NCBI GenBank assembly: GCA_011605725.1
Contig: JAAOZP010000011.1
Span: 62,001-126,000, forward strand
Reading direction: 5' to 3'
Length of the DNA stretch: 64,000 nt
Origin: Nitrososphaerota archaeon
GTDB taxonomy: Archaea > Thermoproteota > EX4484-205 > JAAOZP01
Shown here in pieces: positions 18,511 through 28,138 of the stretch (positions are counted from its first letter, which is position 1; the number at the start of each line of letters is the position of its first letter). The position numbers and the translations under genes were made by a program. The notes under the pieces are model-generated. The model worked only from the letters and a program-made list of their open reading frames with translations, was not told where the DNA came from and did not search any database.

Positions 18511-20160
18511 CTACCTTAGCTTTGAGTCTATTCTCCCCGCAGCTCCCCAGAATCTTTCAACAACTTTCTCTAGCCCGTGTGGCTTCCGCTCAGAGAGCCA
18601 GAGCTTGCAATATTTGTTCGCAAGATAAATGAAGTCTGACGGTTTCACCTCGTTCTTTAGCCTTTTTAAACCCACTTCGATGCAACTCCTTATGAACTCC
18701 AGATCCTCTGGAAGGTTCACCATATGTTTCTCTTTCAAAAGTTTTTCCCAAGAGGTTTTCAAGGACTCTCCATTCGCTTCAGACATCCTGTAGTACCAGA
18801 AGTCCGCGAACAACACGTGTTTCAAGTTTTCTGAAACATCGGGCTGTCCAAAAGCTTTCCTCACTTCAACAATCTCCATGGGTTCTCCTGTTAAAGCACT
18901 CCACTTCTCCTCCCACCTGCCGTCTCCTTCAGCGTACTCGATACACGCTAAAATAAGCGGCTCAAGGAATGAGAAGAGGCATTCCTCACCATCGTCACCC
19001 CAGGCTGTTAAGAGGAATCCTGAAAGGCCCTCTGCCTTGGCTGCCAACAGAAAGCCCTTCATGTTTTCCAAGGCTGTTTTAAAATTCGGATAATACCTGT
19101 TCCAATTAGAGAGGCCTGGGCACACTATCTGCTTCATCTTTTTTTCACCAAACATGTTTATCTTGTTCCTGAAATACTTCTCATCACCAGGACTGTAATC
19201 CCAGTTTGCAATCACAACATCCTGCCAGATGGGGCTTTTTACAACCTCTGACCATTTAGCCTTCTCCTCCTCTCTCAAGTACATTCCAGTAAGCATGTCT
19301 CCCCATAGTATCGGGATCTTACCCTTTTCTTTAACAATGTTAACCATGTTTCTATGATGAGTCTCGTAGAGCTTTGGTCCTTCGAAAACTCCTGTTTTAT
19401 CAAGGCTTCTTCCTCTTCCCATGGCCCAAGTCTCGTCTCCACCTATGTGAATGTGTTTGGAAGGTGAGGCTTCAATCGCTTCCCTAAGAAGATCATACGC
19501 GAACTCCCTGGCCTTCTCGTTGCTAACATCCAAGCATCCTTCCCCTGGCCTATGCCACTCGCTGAACCCCCAGTATTCCGGAAGCGAAAGAATATGCTCC
19601 ATGTGGCCAGCTAGCTCCAGCGACGGGAAAACCTCTATTCCAAGCTCCCTCCCATAGTTCACTACTTCTGAATACTCTTCCCTGGAGAGCCTACCCCTAT
19701 GTATTCCTATGCTGGGATGTCTCTCCCAAGGGAAAAGGTCTTCAAAATAAATAGCGAAATAGTTGTATTTCAGGAGGAACAACCATCGCAAAATCTTTTT
19801 AAAAGTTTCAACAGTAGGGACTCCTCCACGCGCGATATCCAAGTGGTAACCTCGGAAAGAGAATTTAAGCTCCTCCTCAATACTCACTTCCGGAATATAT
19901 CCCGGGTTCTGCTTTAGAAGCTGGATTATCGTCGCATAACATATTTTCTCATCCCCCCAGATGATGATCTCTCTACTTTCCCCTTTCACCTCTAAACCGT
20001 TCCCGCTTCTCCAAGTCTTAACTATTCTCCAAGAACCTCTAGGAATGTTAAACTCCCTGCCTAGGAACTCTGGAAGGTTTAAACCGTCAAACTGGAACCA
20101 TTTTCCCGAGAAAACAAGTTTCCTCGGCTCTGGAACTATTTCAACAGCCTTCTTAACCAT
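18511..20160 (-). CDS. GH20-family beta-N-acetylhexosaminidase-like protein
   Basis: FRGYHLDIARGGVPTVETFKKILRWLFLLKYNYFAIYFED; HIHIGGDETWAMGRGRS (GH20 DE motif). Confidence 0.82.
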   Translation of the reverse strand: MVKKAVEIVPEPRKLVFSGKWFQFDGLNLPEFLGREFNIPRGSWRIVKTWRSGNGLEVKGESREIIIWGDEKICYATIIQLLKQNPGYIPEVSIEEELKFSFRGYHLDIARGGVPTVETFKKILRWLFLLKYNYFAIYFEDLFPWERHPSIGIHRGRLSREEYSEVVNYGRELGIEVFPSLELAGHMEHILSLPEYWGFSEWHRPGEGCLDVSNEKAREFAYDLLREAIEASPSKHIHIGGDETWAMGRGRSLDKTGVFEGPKLYETHHRNMVNIVKEKGKIPILWGDMLTGMYLREEEKAKWSEVVKSPIWQDVVIANWDYSPGDEKYFRNKINMFGEKKMKQIVCPGLSNWNRYYPNFKTALENMKGFLLAAKAEGLSGFLLTAWGDDGEECLFSFLEPLILACIEYAEGDGRWEEKWSALTGEPMEIVEVRKAFGQPDVSENLKHVLFADFWYYRMSEANGESLKTSWEKLLKEKHMVNLPEDLEFIRSCIEVGLKRLKNEVKPSDFIYLANKYCKLWLSERKPHGLEKVVERFWGAAGRIDSKLR

Positions 20161-20249
20161 TTTTTCCCCGGTTCTCCACGATGCGGAGACATATAAAGTT
20201 TAATATTTTTACGGAAAAATTTAATTCCCCAGTTAGAGTATGTTTATCG

Positions 20250-20630
20250 ATGAAGCAGGAGGTTTCGACAGACGATTCTCCCAAGCCGATAGGACCGTAT
20301 TCTCAAGCCGTGCGTTCCGGAAACCTCGTGTTTCTCTCTGGAATAATACCAGTAGACCCTGCTACAGGGGAAATAATAAGGGGGGACGTGAAAAAAGCAA
20401 CTGAACAAGTGTTTAAAAACGCTTCTTCAATACTTAAAGCTGCGGGCGCTTCCCTGGATGATGTGGTTAAGGTTACAGTGTTCATGAAAGATTTAGCATT
20501 TTTCAACGAGATGAACGAAGTCTATTCTAAATGGTTTAAAAAGCCATATCCTGCGAGAACAACAGTTCAGGTGGCAGCGTTACCCAGGGGTGCCGACTTG
20601 GAAATGGATTTTATCGCGGAAACCAGATGA
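20250..20630 (+). CDS. ridA: RidA-family (enamine/imine deaminase) protein
   Basis: PKPIGPYSQAVRSGNLVFLSGIIPVDPATGEI...ARTTVQVAALPRGADLEMDFIA. Start at ATG 20250. Confidence 0.92.
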   Translation: MKQEVSTDDSPKPIGPYSQAVRSGNLVFLSGIIPVDPATGEIIRGDVKKATEQVFKNASSILKAAGASLDDVVKVTVFMKDLAFFNEMNEVYSKWFKKPYPARTTVQVAALPRGADLEMDFIAETR

Positions 20631-20637
20631 TTCAGGG

Positions 20638-21855
20638 CTAAAATATCCTATAACTGAAGCCTTTTTGTTTCATGCATTTCCCCAATTCCTCCAGAGTCTC
20701 CCCTCTCGCGACCTCGACAACTATCTCCACGGTAGCCATCGCCGGAGGAATCCAAGGCTCGTTTCTTAAATGTATTAGGTCAACTATGTTCGCCTTAACA
20801 CTGGAAATGCATTCAAGCACCGTTCTCAGGCTTCCAGACCTGTCGGGGATTGTTACTATAAGCCTCACCATCCTGCCTTCCTGCCTGAGGCTTTGAGTAA
20901 TAATTCTGGCGAGCAGAAGCGGGTTAATGTTTCCACCGCTAATCACCACGCCAACTTTTCCTTGCTTCACATCCACCTTGTTGCACAGGACTGCAGCTAG
21001 GCTCGCAGCCCCAGCGGGCTCTGTAACCATCTTGGTCCTCTCAAGCAGGAGGAACATTGCGCGCATTATCTCCTCGTCGCTTACTGTCACGAAGTCGTCT
21101 ACGACTTCACAGGCTATTTTAAACGTCAGGTCGCCTGGCTTTTTCACCGATATGCCGTCGGCAATCGAGTAGCTCTTTGCAACGTCTACTATTCTCCCCT
21201 GCTTGAACGATTCGACGAAAGCAGGATAACTGTTAGTCTGAACGCCAATTATCTTTGTTTCCGGAGACAGTTTTTTAACAACCGTTCCGACTCCAGATAT
21301 CAAGCCTCCTCCTCCCACTGGAACGAAAAGGTAGTTCAATCCTTTGGTTTCACTGAGTATTTCGAAACCTATCGTCCCCTGTCCGCTCACAACATGCTTA
21401 TCATCGAAAGCATGAATCATCTTTACCTCTCTGGTTTTAGCGTACTCGAGCGCGTAGGCATAAGCATCGTCATAAGTCTCGCCGGCTAGAATCACGTTTG
21501 CACCATAGTTTCTTGTCGCCTCAATCTTATTCGGGTATGAAAACTCGGGCATGAATATCGTGCATTTCATCCCAAGCATTCTAGCGGCGAAAGCAACTCC
21601 TTGAGCATGGTTACCCGCGGAAGCAGCAACAACCTCTTTCACCCCCTCTTTCTTCGCAGCGATGCAAGCGTTAAGCGCCCCCCTAGCCTTGAAGGAACCT
21701 GTTTTCTGAAGGTTTTCAAGCTTAAGTAGAACCTCTGTCCCCACAATGTTGCTTATGGACTCGCTTCTCATGAAGGGCGTTTTATGAAGAAAGGAAGCTG
21801 TTGTTTCTAAAGCGTTTTTAGAAAGGTCGAAAATCTCATTTAAAAGCGAGCTCAT
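20638..21855 (-). CDS. ilvA: threonine ammonia-lyase with C-terminal ACT-like domain
   Basis: LKLENLQKTGSFKARGALNA; AASAGNHAQGVAFAA; PVGGGGLISGVGTVVK. Start at ATG 21855. Confidence 0.9.
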   Translation of the reverse strand: MSSLLNEIFDLSKNALETTASFLHKTPFMRSESISNIVGTEVLLKLENLQKTGSFKARGALNACIAAKKEGVKEVVAASAGNHAQGVAFAARMLGMKCTIFMPEFSYPNKIEATRNYGANVILAGETYDDAYAYALEYAKTREVKMIHAFDDKHVVSGQGTIGFEILSETKGLNYLFVPVGGGGLISGVGTVVKKLSPETKIIGVQTNSYPAFVESFKQGRIVDVAKSYSIADGISVKKPGDLTFKIACEVVDDFVTVSDEEIMRAMFLLLERTKMVTEPAGAASLAAVLCNKVDVKQGKVGVVISGGNINPLLLARIITQSLRQEGRMVRLIVTIPDRSGSLRTVLECISSVKANIVDLIHLRNEPWIPPAMATVEIVVEVARGETLEELGKCMKQKGFSYRIF

Positions 21856-22091
21856 GGTTTTTCCCACCAGGCTGTCCTGCTGAGCAGTCGTTTTCCAGCC
21901 ACGCGTAAAGCAGGAGTGTTTCCCCCCATGGTTCACATAGTTTCAGCATCCAGTGTTCCCATTAAGCTTTAAACATGCGTCTGTTTAAAAACTTTCATGG
22001 ATACTTGAAAACAGGCTTTCTGGAAGATTCTGACTACTGTTTTCCTGGAAAACTTTTTAACAGTATTGAAACACTCAAGATTTGAGAAGAA

Positions 22092-23006
22092 ATGAGGATG
22101 GTTGAGTTTGCCGAGGAGCTTTTTAACCAAGTGAGGCGTGTCGCAAACCTGAGCCTTTGTGAAGACACTATTACTGATTGGAGTTTAAGGAGAATAACCT
22201 TTGAAGACCCGAATTACAGTAGCAAGTATAACCTTGTTGCTTTAAAGAATGGTGATGTAGTAGGGTTCGTCCTCGCAGTTAGAAGGCTGAAGGAGCCTCC
22301 GGAAGTGGTTGAAGCCCAAAGAGATCTTGCATGGATAAAGCTTTTTGCTGTCAGGGAGGATTGTAGGAAAATGGGTGTTGCCACCGCGCTTTTTGACGAG
22401 CTTGAAAACAGGTTAAAGGAGGATGGTGTTAAAAGGATCCGCATCTCCGACTATCCGTTCTGGTATCTGTTCAGTGGCGTAGACCTGAAATACGAGGATG
22501 CGATAGACTTTCTGTCTCTAAGAGGATTCAGGAAGGCTGGTGAAACAGTGGATTACGAGATTGACCTTCTTAGGTTTCACATTCCTAAGAGGCTTGCAAG
22601 CATAAGCATTAGCCCGTTCACAATAAGGAGAGCCAAGCATGAGGATAGAGAGACAGTTTTCAAATGGATTAAGACGGAGTTCTCTGTTTTCTGGGCTTAT
22701 GAGGCTGATGCAAGCTTTAAGCATACTGATCCAAAGCTTTGGATAGCTGAGGAAAACGGTAAAATAATCGGCTTCGCAGTCTACGGTGCGCTTGAACCCC
22801 ACTGGTTCGGCCCAATCGGGGTTTCAACGGAAGCGAGGTCCAAAGGGATTGGCTCCATCCTACTGTTTAACTGTTTGAAAAGCATGAGGGAGGAGGGTCA
22901 AAGACACGCAGTAATACCTTGGACCAGCCACCTGTTCTTCTACACGCAGGTTCCTGGGATAACGAGAATCAGGCACTACTGGATTATGGAGAAGAAACTT
23001 TCATAA
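22092..23006 (+). CDS. GNAT acetyltransferase, two GNAT-like domains (paralogue of 109-1029)
   Basis: LFAVREDCRKMGVATALFDELE; IGVSTEARSKGIGSILLFNCLKSM; same length and layout as the first ORF. Confidence 0.8.
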   Translation: MRMVEFAEELFNQVRRVANLSLCEDTITDWSLRRITFEDPNYSSKYNLVALKNGDVVGFVLAVRRLKEPPEVVEAQRDLAWIKLFAVREDCRKMGVATALFDELENRLKEDGVKRIRISDYPFWYLFSGVDLKYEDAIDFLSLRGFRKAGETVDYEIDLLRFHIPKRLASISISPFTIRRAKHEDRETVFKWIKTEFSVFWAYEADASFKHTDPKLWIAEENGKIIGFAVYGALEPHWFGPIGVSTEARSKGIGSILLFNCLKSMREEGQRHAVIPWTSHLFFYTQVPGITRIRHYWIMEKKLS

Positions 23007-23022
23007 ACGATTCGATGTTCGC

Positions 23023-23041
23023 GCGCACCGAGGAGGTGCGC
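23023..23041. terminator. hairpin GCGCACC-GAGGA-GGTGCGC downstream of GNAT gene
   Basis: 7-bp perfect arms, 5-nt loop, 17 nt after the stop codon. Confidence 0.5.
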
Positions 23042-23083
23042 TGTAGAAGTATTGTTTAAAAGTTTTCAGGAAGATTTATAAAT

Positions 23084-23521
23084 GTGTTTAACCAATGCAT
23101 AGCCACAATGGCTGAGAAACCCACGGCAGCATTCATCCTGTCACTGATAGGGGCAATTCTAATAATTCTGAATGCTTTAACCGTTTTCTTTCTAACCGCC
23201 ATAGTGACACGCATGCTGAAGACGATGGACACGTTTATCCCTATTCTCGCACGTGCGCTCGGCGGTATGGTTTTCCTCATGGGCATTGCAGGACTGGCTA
23301 TTGGAGCAATCATCCTGGTCGGAGCCTTTATGATTAATTCGGAGAGTAAGAATAGAGTTTCTACAGGCTCGATAATAGTTTTAGTTTTCTCCATAATCAG
23401 CTTCCCCATTGGAGGAGGGTTTATAATCGGCTTAATACTATGCTTAGTCGGAAGCATTCTTGGATTAACATGGAGCCCGTCCCCAGCTCCACCACCTCCA
23501 CCCCATCCTACTAGCTCCTGA
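23084..23521 (+). CDS. small multi-pass membrane protein with proline-rich C-terminus
   Basis: Several hydrophobic helices, ends SPSPAPPPPPHPTSS; no family recognised. Confidence 0.55.
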   Translation: MFNQCIATMAEKPTAAFILSLIGAILIILNALTVFFLTAIVTRMLKTMDTFIPILARALGGMVFLMGIAGLAIGAIILVGAFMINSESKNRVSTGSIIVLVFSIISFPIGGGFIIGLILCLVGSILGLTWSPSPAPPPPPHPTSS

Positions 23522-23594
23522 GCGATTTTAAGAATAGTGGTGCGACTTAATTTCGGAAGACGTTTATATAACCCGTCTATAAGGTTATTCAGGA

Positions 23595-24809
23595 TTGGAG
23601 CATCTTAACGACGTGAGGAGCCTTATAAAGTATCACGGACAGGTGGAGAAAGAAGTTTATCTGGATTTAGAGAACTCGACACCTCTTCCCGACGAGGTTC
23701 TTCAAGAGATGCTGCCATACTTCACGAGTAAAGCGTACGGTAACCCTACTGTAACGCATAAGCAGGGCTGGGAAGCTTACGAGACAATCATGGACGCAGC
23801 TAGTTTCATCAGCAGGCTAATAGGAGGGTCTTCAGGCGAGGAGCTGTGCTTCACAAGCGGCGAGGCAGAGGCGAATAGTCTAGCTATCTTCGGAACAGTG
23901 GGGAAGAAAAACGGTAGAATAGTAGTCTCAGCCATAGACCCTTTGAACATCCTGCTGCCCGTTGAAAAGCTTGAGAAAAAAGGTTTCGAAGTGGTTAGGG
24001 TTCCAGTCGATTCCGAGGGCTTCATAAACCTTGAAGCTTTAGCTGAGGCTGTCAACAGGGATACCGTACTTGTCAGTACAAGCATTGTTAACAACGAGAT
24101 TGGTACGATTCAACCCTTCAGAGAAATTGTGAAGACTGTTAAAGAGGTGAATCCGGATGTAACTGTTCACATGGATGCTTCAGACGCCTACGGAAGAATC
24201 AGTTTCAACGTAAAGGATATGAATGTGGATCTGCTGAGCCTCAGCAGCTACAAGGTGATGGGCCCAAGGGGCGTGGCTGCGCTCTACGTGAAAAGCGGGG
24301 TTGAGGTTGAAAGAATAATCGAGGGCCCGATAGGGACCCAACCTCTCTGGCCAGGTGTTGAAAACACGCCGCTTATAGTTGGTTTTAAAAAGGCCTCTGA
24401 GCTAGCTTTTAAAGACTTTGAGGCGAACGTCAGCAGGATGAGAAGGCTTAGAGACATGTTGATGAACGGCCTCCTCAACATTGAGGATACTCTTCTAAAC
24501 GGTCCAGTCGGGGAGAAGAGGGCTCCGGACAACGTTAACATAAGTTTCCTGCACTGCGAGGGCGAGGCCCTCACCATAGAGCTAAGCTTTAAAGGAGTCT
24601 ATGTTTCAAGCGGAAGCGCTTGCACGAGGAGAATGCTCCAGCCGAGCCATGTTTTAACCGCGATCGGAAGGAAGTATGAGGCTGCTCACGGAAGCATCCT
24701 TATGAAGGTTTCCAGGTACCATAGTTTTGAAGACATAGAGTATGTTTTAAAATCTTTCAGGCCGTCGGTTGAAAGAATAAGGGCAATGAGCCCGACGAGG
24801 AGGATTTAG
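23595..24809 (+). CDS. cysteine desulfurase-like PLP enzyme (NifS/IscS family), divergent active site
   Basis: VYLDLENSTPLPDEVL; HMDASDAYGRISFNVKDMNVDLLSLSSYKVMGPRGVAALY (PLP Lys); YVSSGSACTRRMLQPSHVLTAIG (catalytic Cys loop). Confidence 0.85.
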   Translation: MEHLNDVRSLIKYHGQVEKEVYLDLENSTPLPDEVLQEMLPYFTSKAYGNPTVTHKQGWEAYETIMDAASFISRLIGGSSGEELCFTSGEAEANSLAIFGTVGKKNGRIVVSAIDPLNILLPVEKLEKKGFEVVRVPVDSEGFINLEALAEAVNRDTVLVSTSIVNNEIGTIQPFREIVKTVKEVNPDVTVHMDASDAYGRISFNVKDMNVDLLSLSSYKVMGPRGVAALYVKSGVEVERIIEGPIGTQPLWPGVENTPLIVGFKKASELAFKDFEANVSRMRRLRDMLMNGLLNIEDTLLNGPVGEKRAPDNVNISFLHCEGEALTIELSFKGVYVSSGSACTRRMLQPSHVLTAIGRKYEAAHGSILMKVSRYHSFEDIEYVLKSFRPSVERIRAMSPTRRI

Positions 24810-24811
24810 GG

Positions 24812-25315
24812 ATGTCAAGATCCCCACTGCCATACAGCCGGAAGATACTTGAGCTCTTCAGGAACCCTAGGAACCTTGGGAGGATGGAGGATGCTACTGT
24901 TTCAGCCACAGCGGGAAGCCCTGCGTGTGGAGACATGATAGCGTTCTACCTTAAGATTGATGAGAACAGTGTTATAACCCGTGCGAGCTTTGAAAGCTAC
25001 GGGTGTGCTGCGAACATAGCTACTGCCAGCATGCTTACGGAGATGGTGGAGGGTAAGAGTCTTGAGGAGGCCTGGAAGATAGGGTGGAAAGATGTTGCTG
25101 AAGAAGTGGGAGGACTGCCAGCGGTCAAGCTCCACTGCGGGGTCCTAGCGGTTGGCGCGCTTAGGAGAGCAATAAGAGAGTTTTTCAGAAGGAAAGGGTT
25201 TAAGCCGGAATGGATGCCGGAAAACGAGACTTTCGAGGAGAAACAGGCTTTGGAGGAAGAGGAGCTGGCAAAAATTATTTCCAGGAGAGTGAAGCTTGGA
25301 GAAGAGGGAAAATGA
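24812..25315 (+). CDS. iscU: IscU-type Fe-S cluster scaffold
   Basis: Three conserved Cys: GSPACGDMIAF, ESYGCAANIATASMLTE, AVKLHCGVLAVGALRRAI. Confidence 0.9.
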   Translation: MSRSPLPYSRKILELFRNPRNLGRMEDATVSATAGSPACGDMIAFYLKIDENSVITRASFESYGCAANIATASMLTEMVEGKSLEEAWKIGWKDVAEEVGGLPAVKLHCGVLAVGALRRAIREFFRRKGFKPEWMPENETFEEKQALEEEELAKIISRRVKLGEEGK

Positions 25316-25581
25316 TTCAGGAATATGTGAGTAGGATAGAGGAGGCTTGTGGAGCAGGCAAGACGAAGGATTACATCGTAATACTGAAACAGGATAAGAG
25401 GGAGGATGCTCTTAGGAGGATTCTTGAAAAAAGCAGGGTTTTAGCTGAGGTTCACGGGGTGGCTGTGAAAGCAAGCTTCAAGAATAGGGAGTTCACAGCC
25501 TTCACTAACGGTAGACTAATGTTTAAGGCTCTCAAAGATAGGGATGAGTTGAAGACCCTGCTTGAAGAGCTTTTAAAATAG
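25312..25581 (+). CDS. small conserved-looking protein, third gene of the ISC operon
   Basis: ATG 25312 overlaps the iscU stop (ATGA). Sequence VHGVAVKASFKNREFTAFTNGRLMFKALKDRDELKTLLEELL. Confidence 0.7.
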   Translation: MIQEYVSRIEEACGAGKTKDYIVILKQDKREDALRRILEKSRVLAEVHGVAVKASFKNREFTAFTNGRLMFKALKDRDELKTLLEELLK

Positions 25582-25613
25582 AGTGGTTCGCTTAATAAAG
25601 CTGAGGAAGAGCA

Positions 25614-26759
25614 TTATTCTCCGAATGCTCTCACATATATTTTCTTAATGTCGCCTGGAGTCAACGGGTTAGGATGCTTATCCAGGTTCCTCCCGTAAGA
25701 GAGCGCGTCTACAACCATAGCGTCAAGCTCAGAAGGCTTAACACCCAGTTTTAAAAGGCTTCTTGGAACACCTGTCCTCTGAGCAGCCTCCTCAATCTTT
25801 TCAACAAGGCTTATCCCTTTTCCAAAGCCAAGCTTAACCGCAGCATCCTCAAGCCTATCAAGGCCTCTGTCAAGCTCAAACCTTAAGACGTGGGGAAGAA
25901 GAACACCGTTTGCAAGACCATGGTGCACACCATGATAGTTTGTCAAATAGTATCCCATGCCGTGGACAGCCACGGTTCCGGCACAGTTTATCGCCACTCC
26001 TGCAAGCATACTGGCGTAAAGCATGTTCTCCCTGGCTTCAGCCACCCCTTTCGCTGCTTCAACAATATTGCCCAGTATTATCCGCGCCGCCTCTAGGGCG
26101 AAGAAGTCGGAGAAAGGCGTGGATTCTTTCGAGAGATATGCTTCTAAAGCATGGGAAAACGCGTCGAAACCCGTGTATGCAGTAAGCTCTTTCGAAAGAC
26201 TGTTGAGAAGGTTAGCGTCAGCTATCGCAAGGCTGGGTGTAAGAGGGTCTCCGATCAGGACCTCCTTCCTTTTTCTCCAGACGCTCGTTAACACAGCATA
26301 CTTAGTGACCTCGCTCCCTGTGCCGCACGTGGTTGGAACAGCCACTATGGGAAGTGCTTCAGCAACCTCTTTCGGAGCAAAGTTTTCCTCAAGTCTAGTC
26401 TTGCTTTTCAAAAGGAATGCGATGCCCTTTGCAGCATCCATTGCACTCCCGCCTCCCAGTGCCACTACAAGGTTGCAAGCGTTTTTCAAGCCTTCTTCAG
26501 CACCTTTGTAAACAGTTTCGGTTGAAGGATTGGGCTCAACGTTGTCGAACACTACGGCCTTTAAACCTGCTTCTTCAAGCATTTCAACAACGGTTTTTAA
26601 GTATCCGCTTCTCCTGGCGAAGCTTCTGCCTGTAACAAGTAGACACCTGTCTCCAAGCCTAGCTGCTTCAACACCGAGTCTGGTTAAGCTTCCCCTTCCG
26701 AAAACGATTCTCGTCCGCAGGTTGAACGCGAAGGGTTTCATAGATGGTTGGTTAGCCAT
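25614..26759 (-). CDS. iron-containing alcohol dehydrogenase
   Basis: RIVFGRGSLTRLG; VALGGGSAMDAAKGIAFL; VPTTCGTGSEVTKYAVLT; HGMGYYLTNYHGVHHGLANGVLLPHVLRF. Confidence 0.92.
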   Translation of the reverse strand: MANQPSMKPFAFNLRTRIVFGRGSLTRLGVEAARLGDRCLLVTGRSFARRSGYLKTVVEMLEEAGLKAVVFDNVEPNPSTETVYKGAEEGLKNACNLVVALGGGSAMDAAKGIAFLLKSKTRLEENFAPKEVAEALPIVAVPTTCGTGSEVTKYAVLTSVWRKRKEVLIGDPLTPSLAIADANLLNSLSKELTAYTGFDAFSHALEAYLSKESTPFSDFFALEAARIILGNIVEAAKGVAEARENMLYASMLAGVAINCAGTVAVHGMGYYLTNYHGVHHGLANGVLLPHVLRFELDRGLDRLEDAAVKLGFGKGISLVEKIEEAAQRTGVPRSLLKLGVKPSELDAMVVDALSYGRNLDKHPNPLTPGDIKKIYVRAFGE

Positions 26760-26884
26760 ATGAGTCTGGATACTTATTCTTTTTCGCCTGCTTACAGCTG
26801 CTCAAAGTTGCTTACAAAGGCTTTACACGTATTTTTATGCAAGGTTTTTAAAGCTTATTATAAGGATGCTTAAATAACCGTCCG

Positions 26885-28093
26885 ATGAAAACATTCCGCC
26901 TACTGGTTTCGCTTGACGAGGCGCTTAAACTGATCTACGGGAGGATAAGGCCGGTGGAGAGGGTTGAAGAGGTTGACCTAGATGATGCTGTGGGAAGGGT
27001 TTCTGCAGAGGATGTGAAGGCTCCTTTCGACGTTCCTTCTTTCAACAGGTCTGCGATGGATGGGTACTGCGTGAGGGCTGAGGATGTCTACGGTGCCAGC
27101 CAGTTTAACCCTGTCAGGCTCAGGGTTGTTGACGCTATTAGTGTTGACGAGAAGCCTAGGCGGCAGGTAGGAGCTGGAGAATGCATCCAGGTTGCTACGG
27201 GAAGCATTATTCCAGATGGTGGTGACGCAGTATTAATGTATGAGCATACTGAGCGTATCGATGGAGAAATCCTTGTGTATAGGCCTGTCTACCCTGGTGA
27301 GAACATTTCTAAGAAGGGGTCAGATATTCCTTGTGGAAAAGAGGTTGTTAAGAACGGAGATTACATTAATGCTTCTAAGATAGGTGTTTTAGCTGCTCTA
27401 GGGATAGCTAGAGTCAGGGTTTACGAGAAACCGAGGGTCCTTATAATCCCGACTGGAAGCGAGCTGGCTAAGGTTGGCGAGGATAAGTCAGCAATACAAA
27501 TATACGACATAAACTCTCATACTCTCGCCGCCGTGGTTAAGGCGAATGGGGGAATACCTGTTTTACACGAGATTGTTCCGGACGATGAAAAGGAGATTGA
27601 AAAAGCGTTGGAGAAAGGTGTTGAGAGTAGTCTTATCGTGATAACTGGGGGGAGCTCAGTCGGTGCGAAGGACATTATTTACGAGGTGCTTAGTAAAAAT
27701 GGAGAGGTACTTTTCCACGGTGTACAGGTTAAGCCTGGGAAACCTACTGTAGGAGCCGTCTTTAAAGACAGGGTTGTGCTAGCCATGCCTGGACACCCTA
27801 CTTCCTGTTTGAGCAACGCATACCTTTTTCTCAGACCTGTTTTGAGAAGGATTGCTAGGCTGCCGGACACAGGCTTGAAGACGGTTAGAGCTGTGCTCAG
27901 TAGAAGGGTTGTTTCAACCCTGGGGAGAAGGTTCTTCCTGACGGTTAGGCTGAGAAACGGTGAGGCTGAGCCTGTTTTCAAAGAGTCGTCGGCGATAACC
28001 AGCATGGCTGAGGCCGACGGGTATGTCGTGATACCTGAGAATGCTGACACGATTGAAAAAGGAGACTGGGTTGAAGTCTACTTGTTCGAGTAA
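26885..28093 (+). CDS. moeA: molybdopterin molybdotransferase
   Basis: SFNRSAMDGYCVRAEDVYGA; VLIIPTGSEL; IVITGGSSVGAKD; KPGKPTVGAVFKDRVVLAMPGHPTSCL. Confidence 0.93.
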   Translation: MKTFRLLVSLDEALKLIYGRIRPVERVEEVDLDDAVGRVSAEDVKAPFDVPSFNRSAMDGYCVRAEDVYGASQFNPVRLRVVDAISVDEKPRRQVGAGECIQVATGSIIPDGGDAVLMYEHTERIDGEILVYRPVYPGENISKKGSDIPCGKEVVKNGDYINASKIGVLAALGIARVRVYEKPRVLIIPTGSELAKVGEDKSAIQIYDINSHTLAAVVKANGGIPVLHEIVPDDEKEIEKALEKGVESSLIVITGGSSVGAKDIIYEVLSKNGEVLFHGVQVKPGKPTVGAVFKDRVVLAMPGHPTSCLSNAYLFLRPVLRRIARLPDTGLKTVRAVLSRRVVSTLGRRFFLTVRLRNGEAEPVFKESSAITSMAEADGYVVIPENADTIEKGDWVEVYLFE

Positions 28094-28138
28094 GCAGCCG
28101 CAGTTAGGTTTATATCCTCAGGGGCTGAGAAGAACAGA

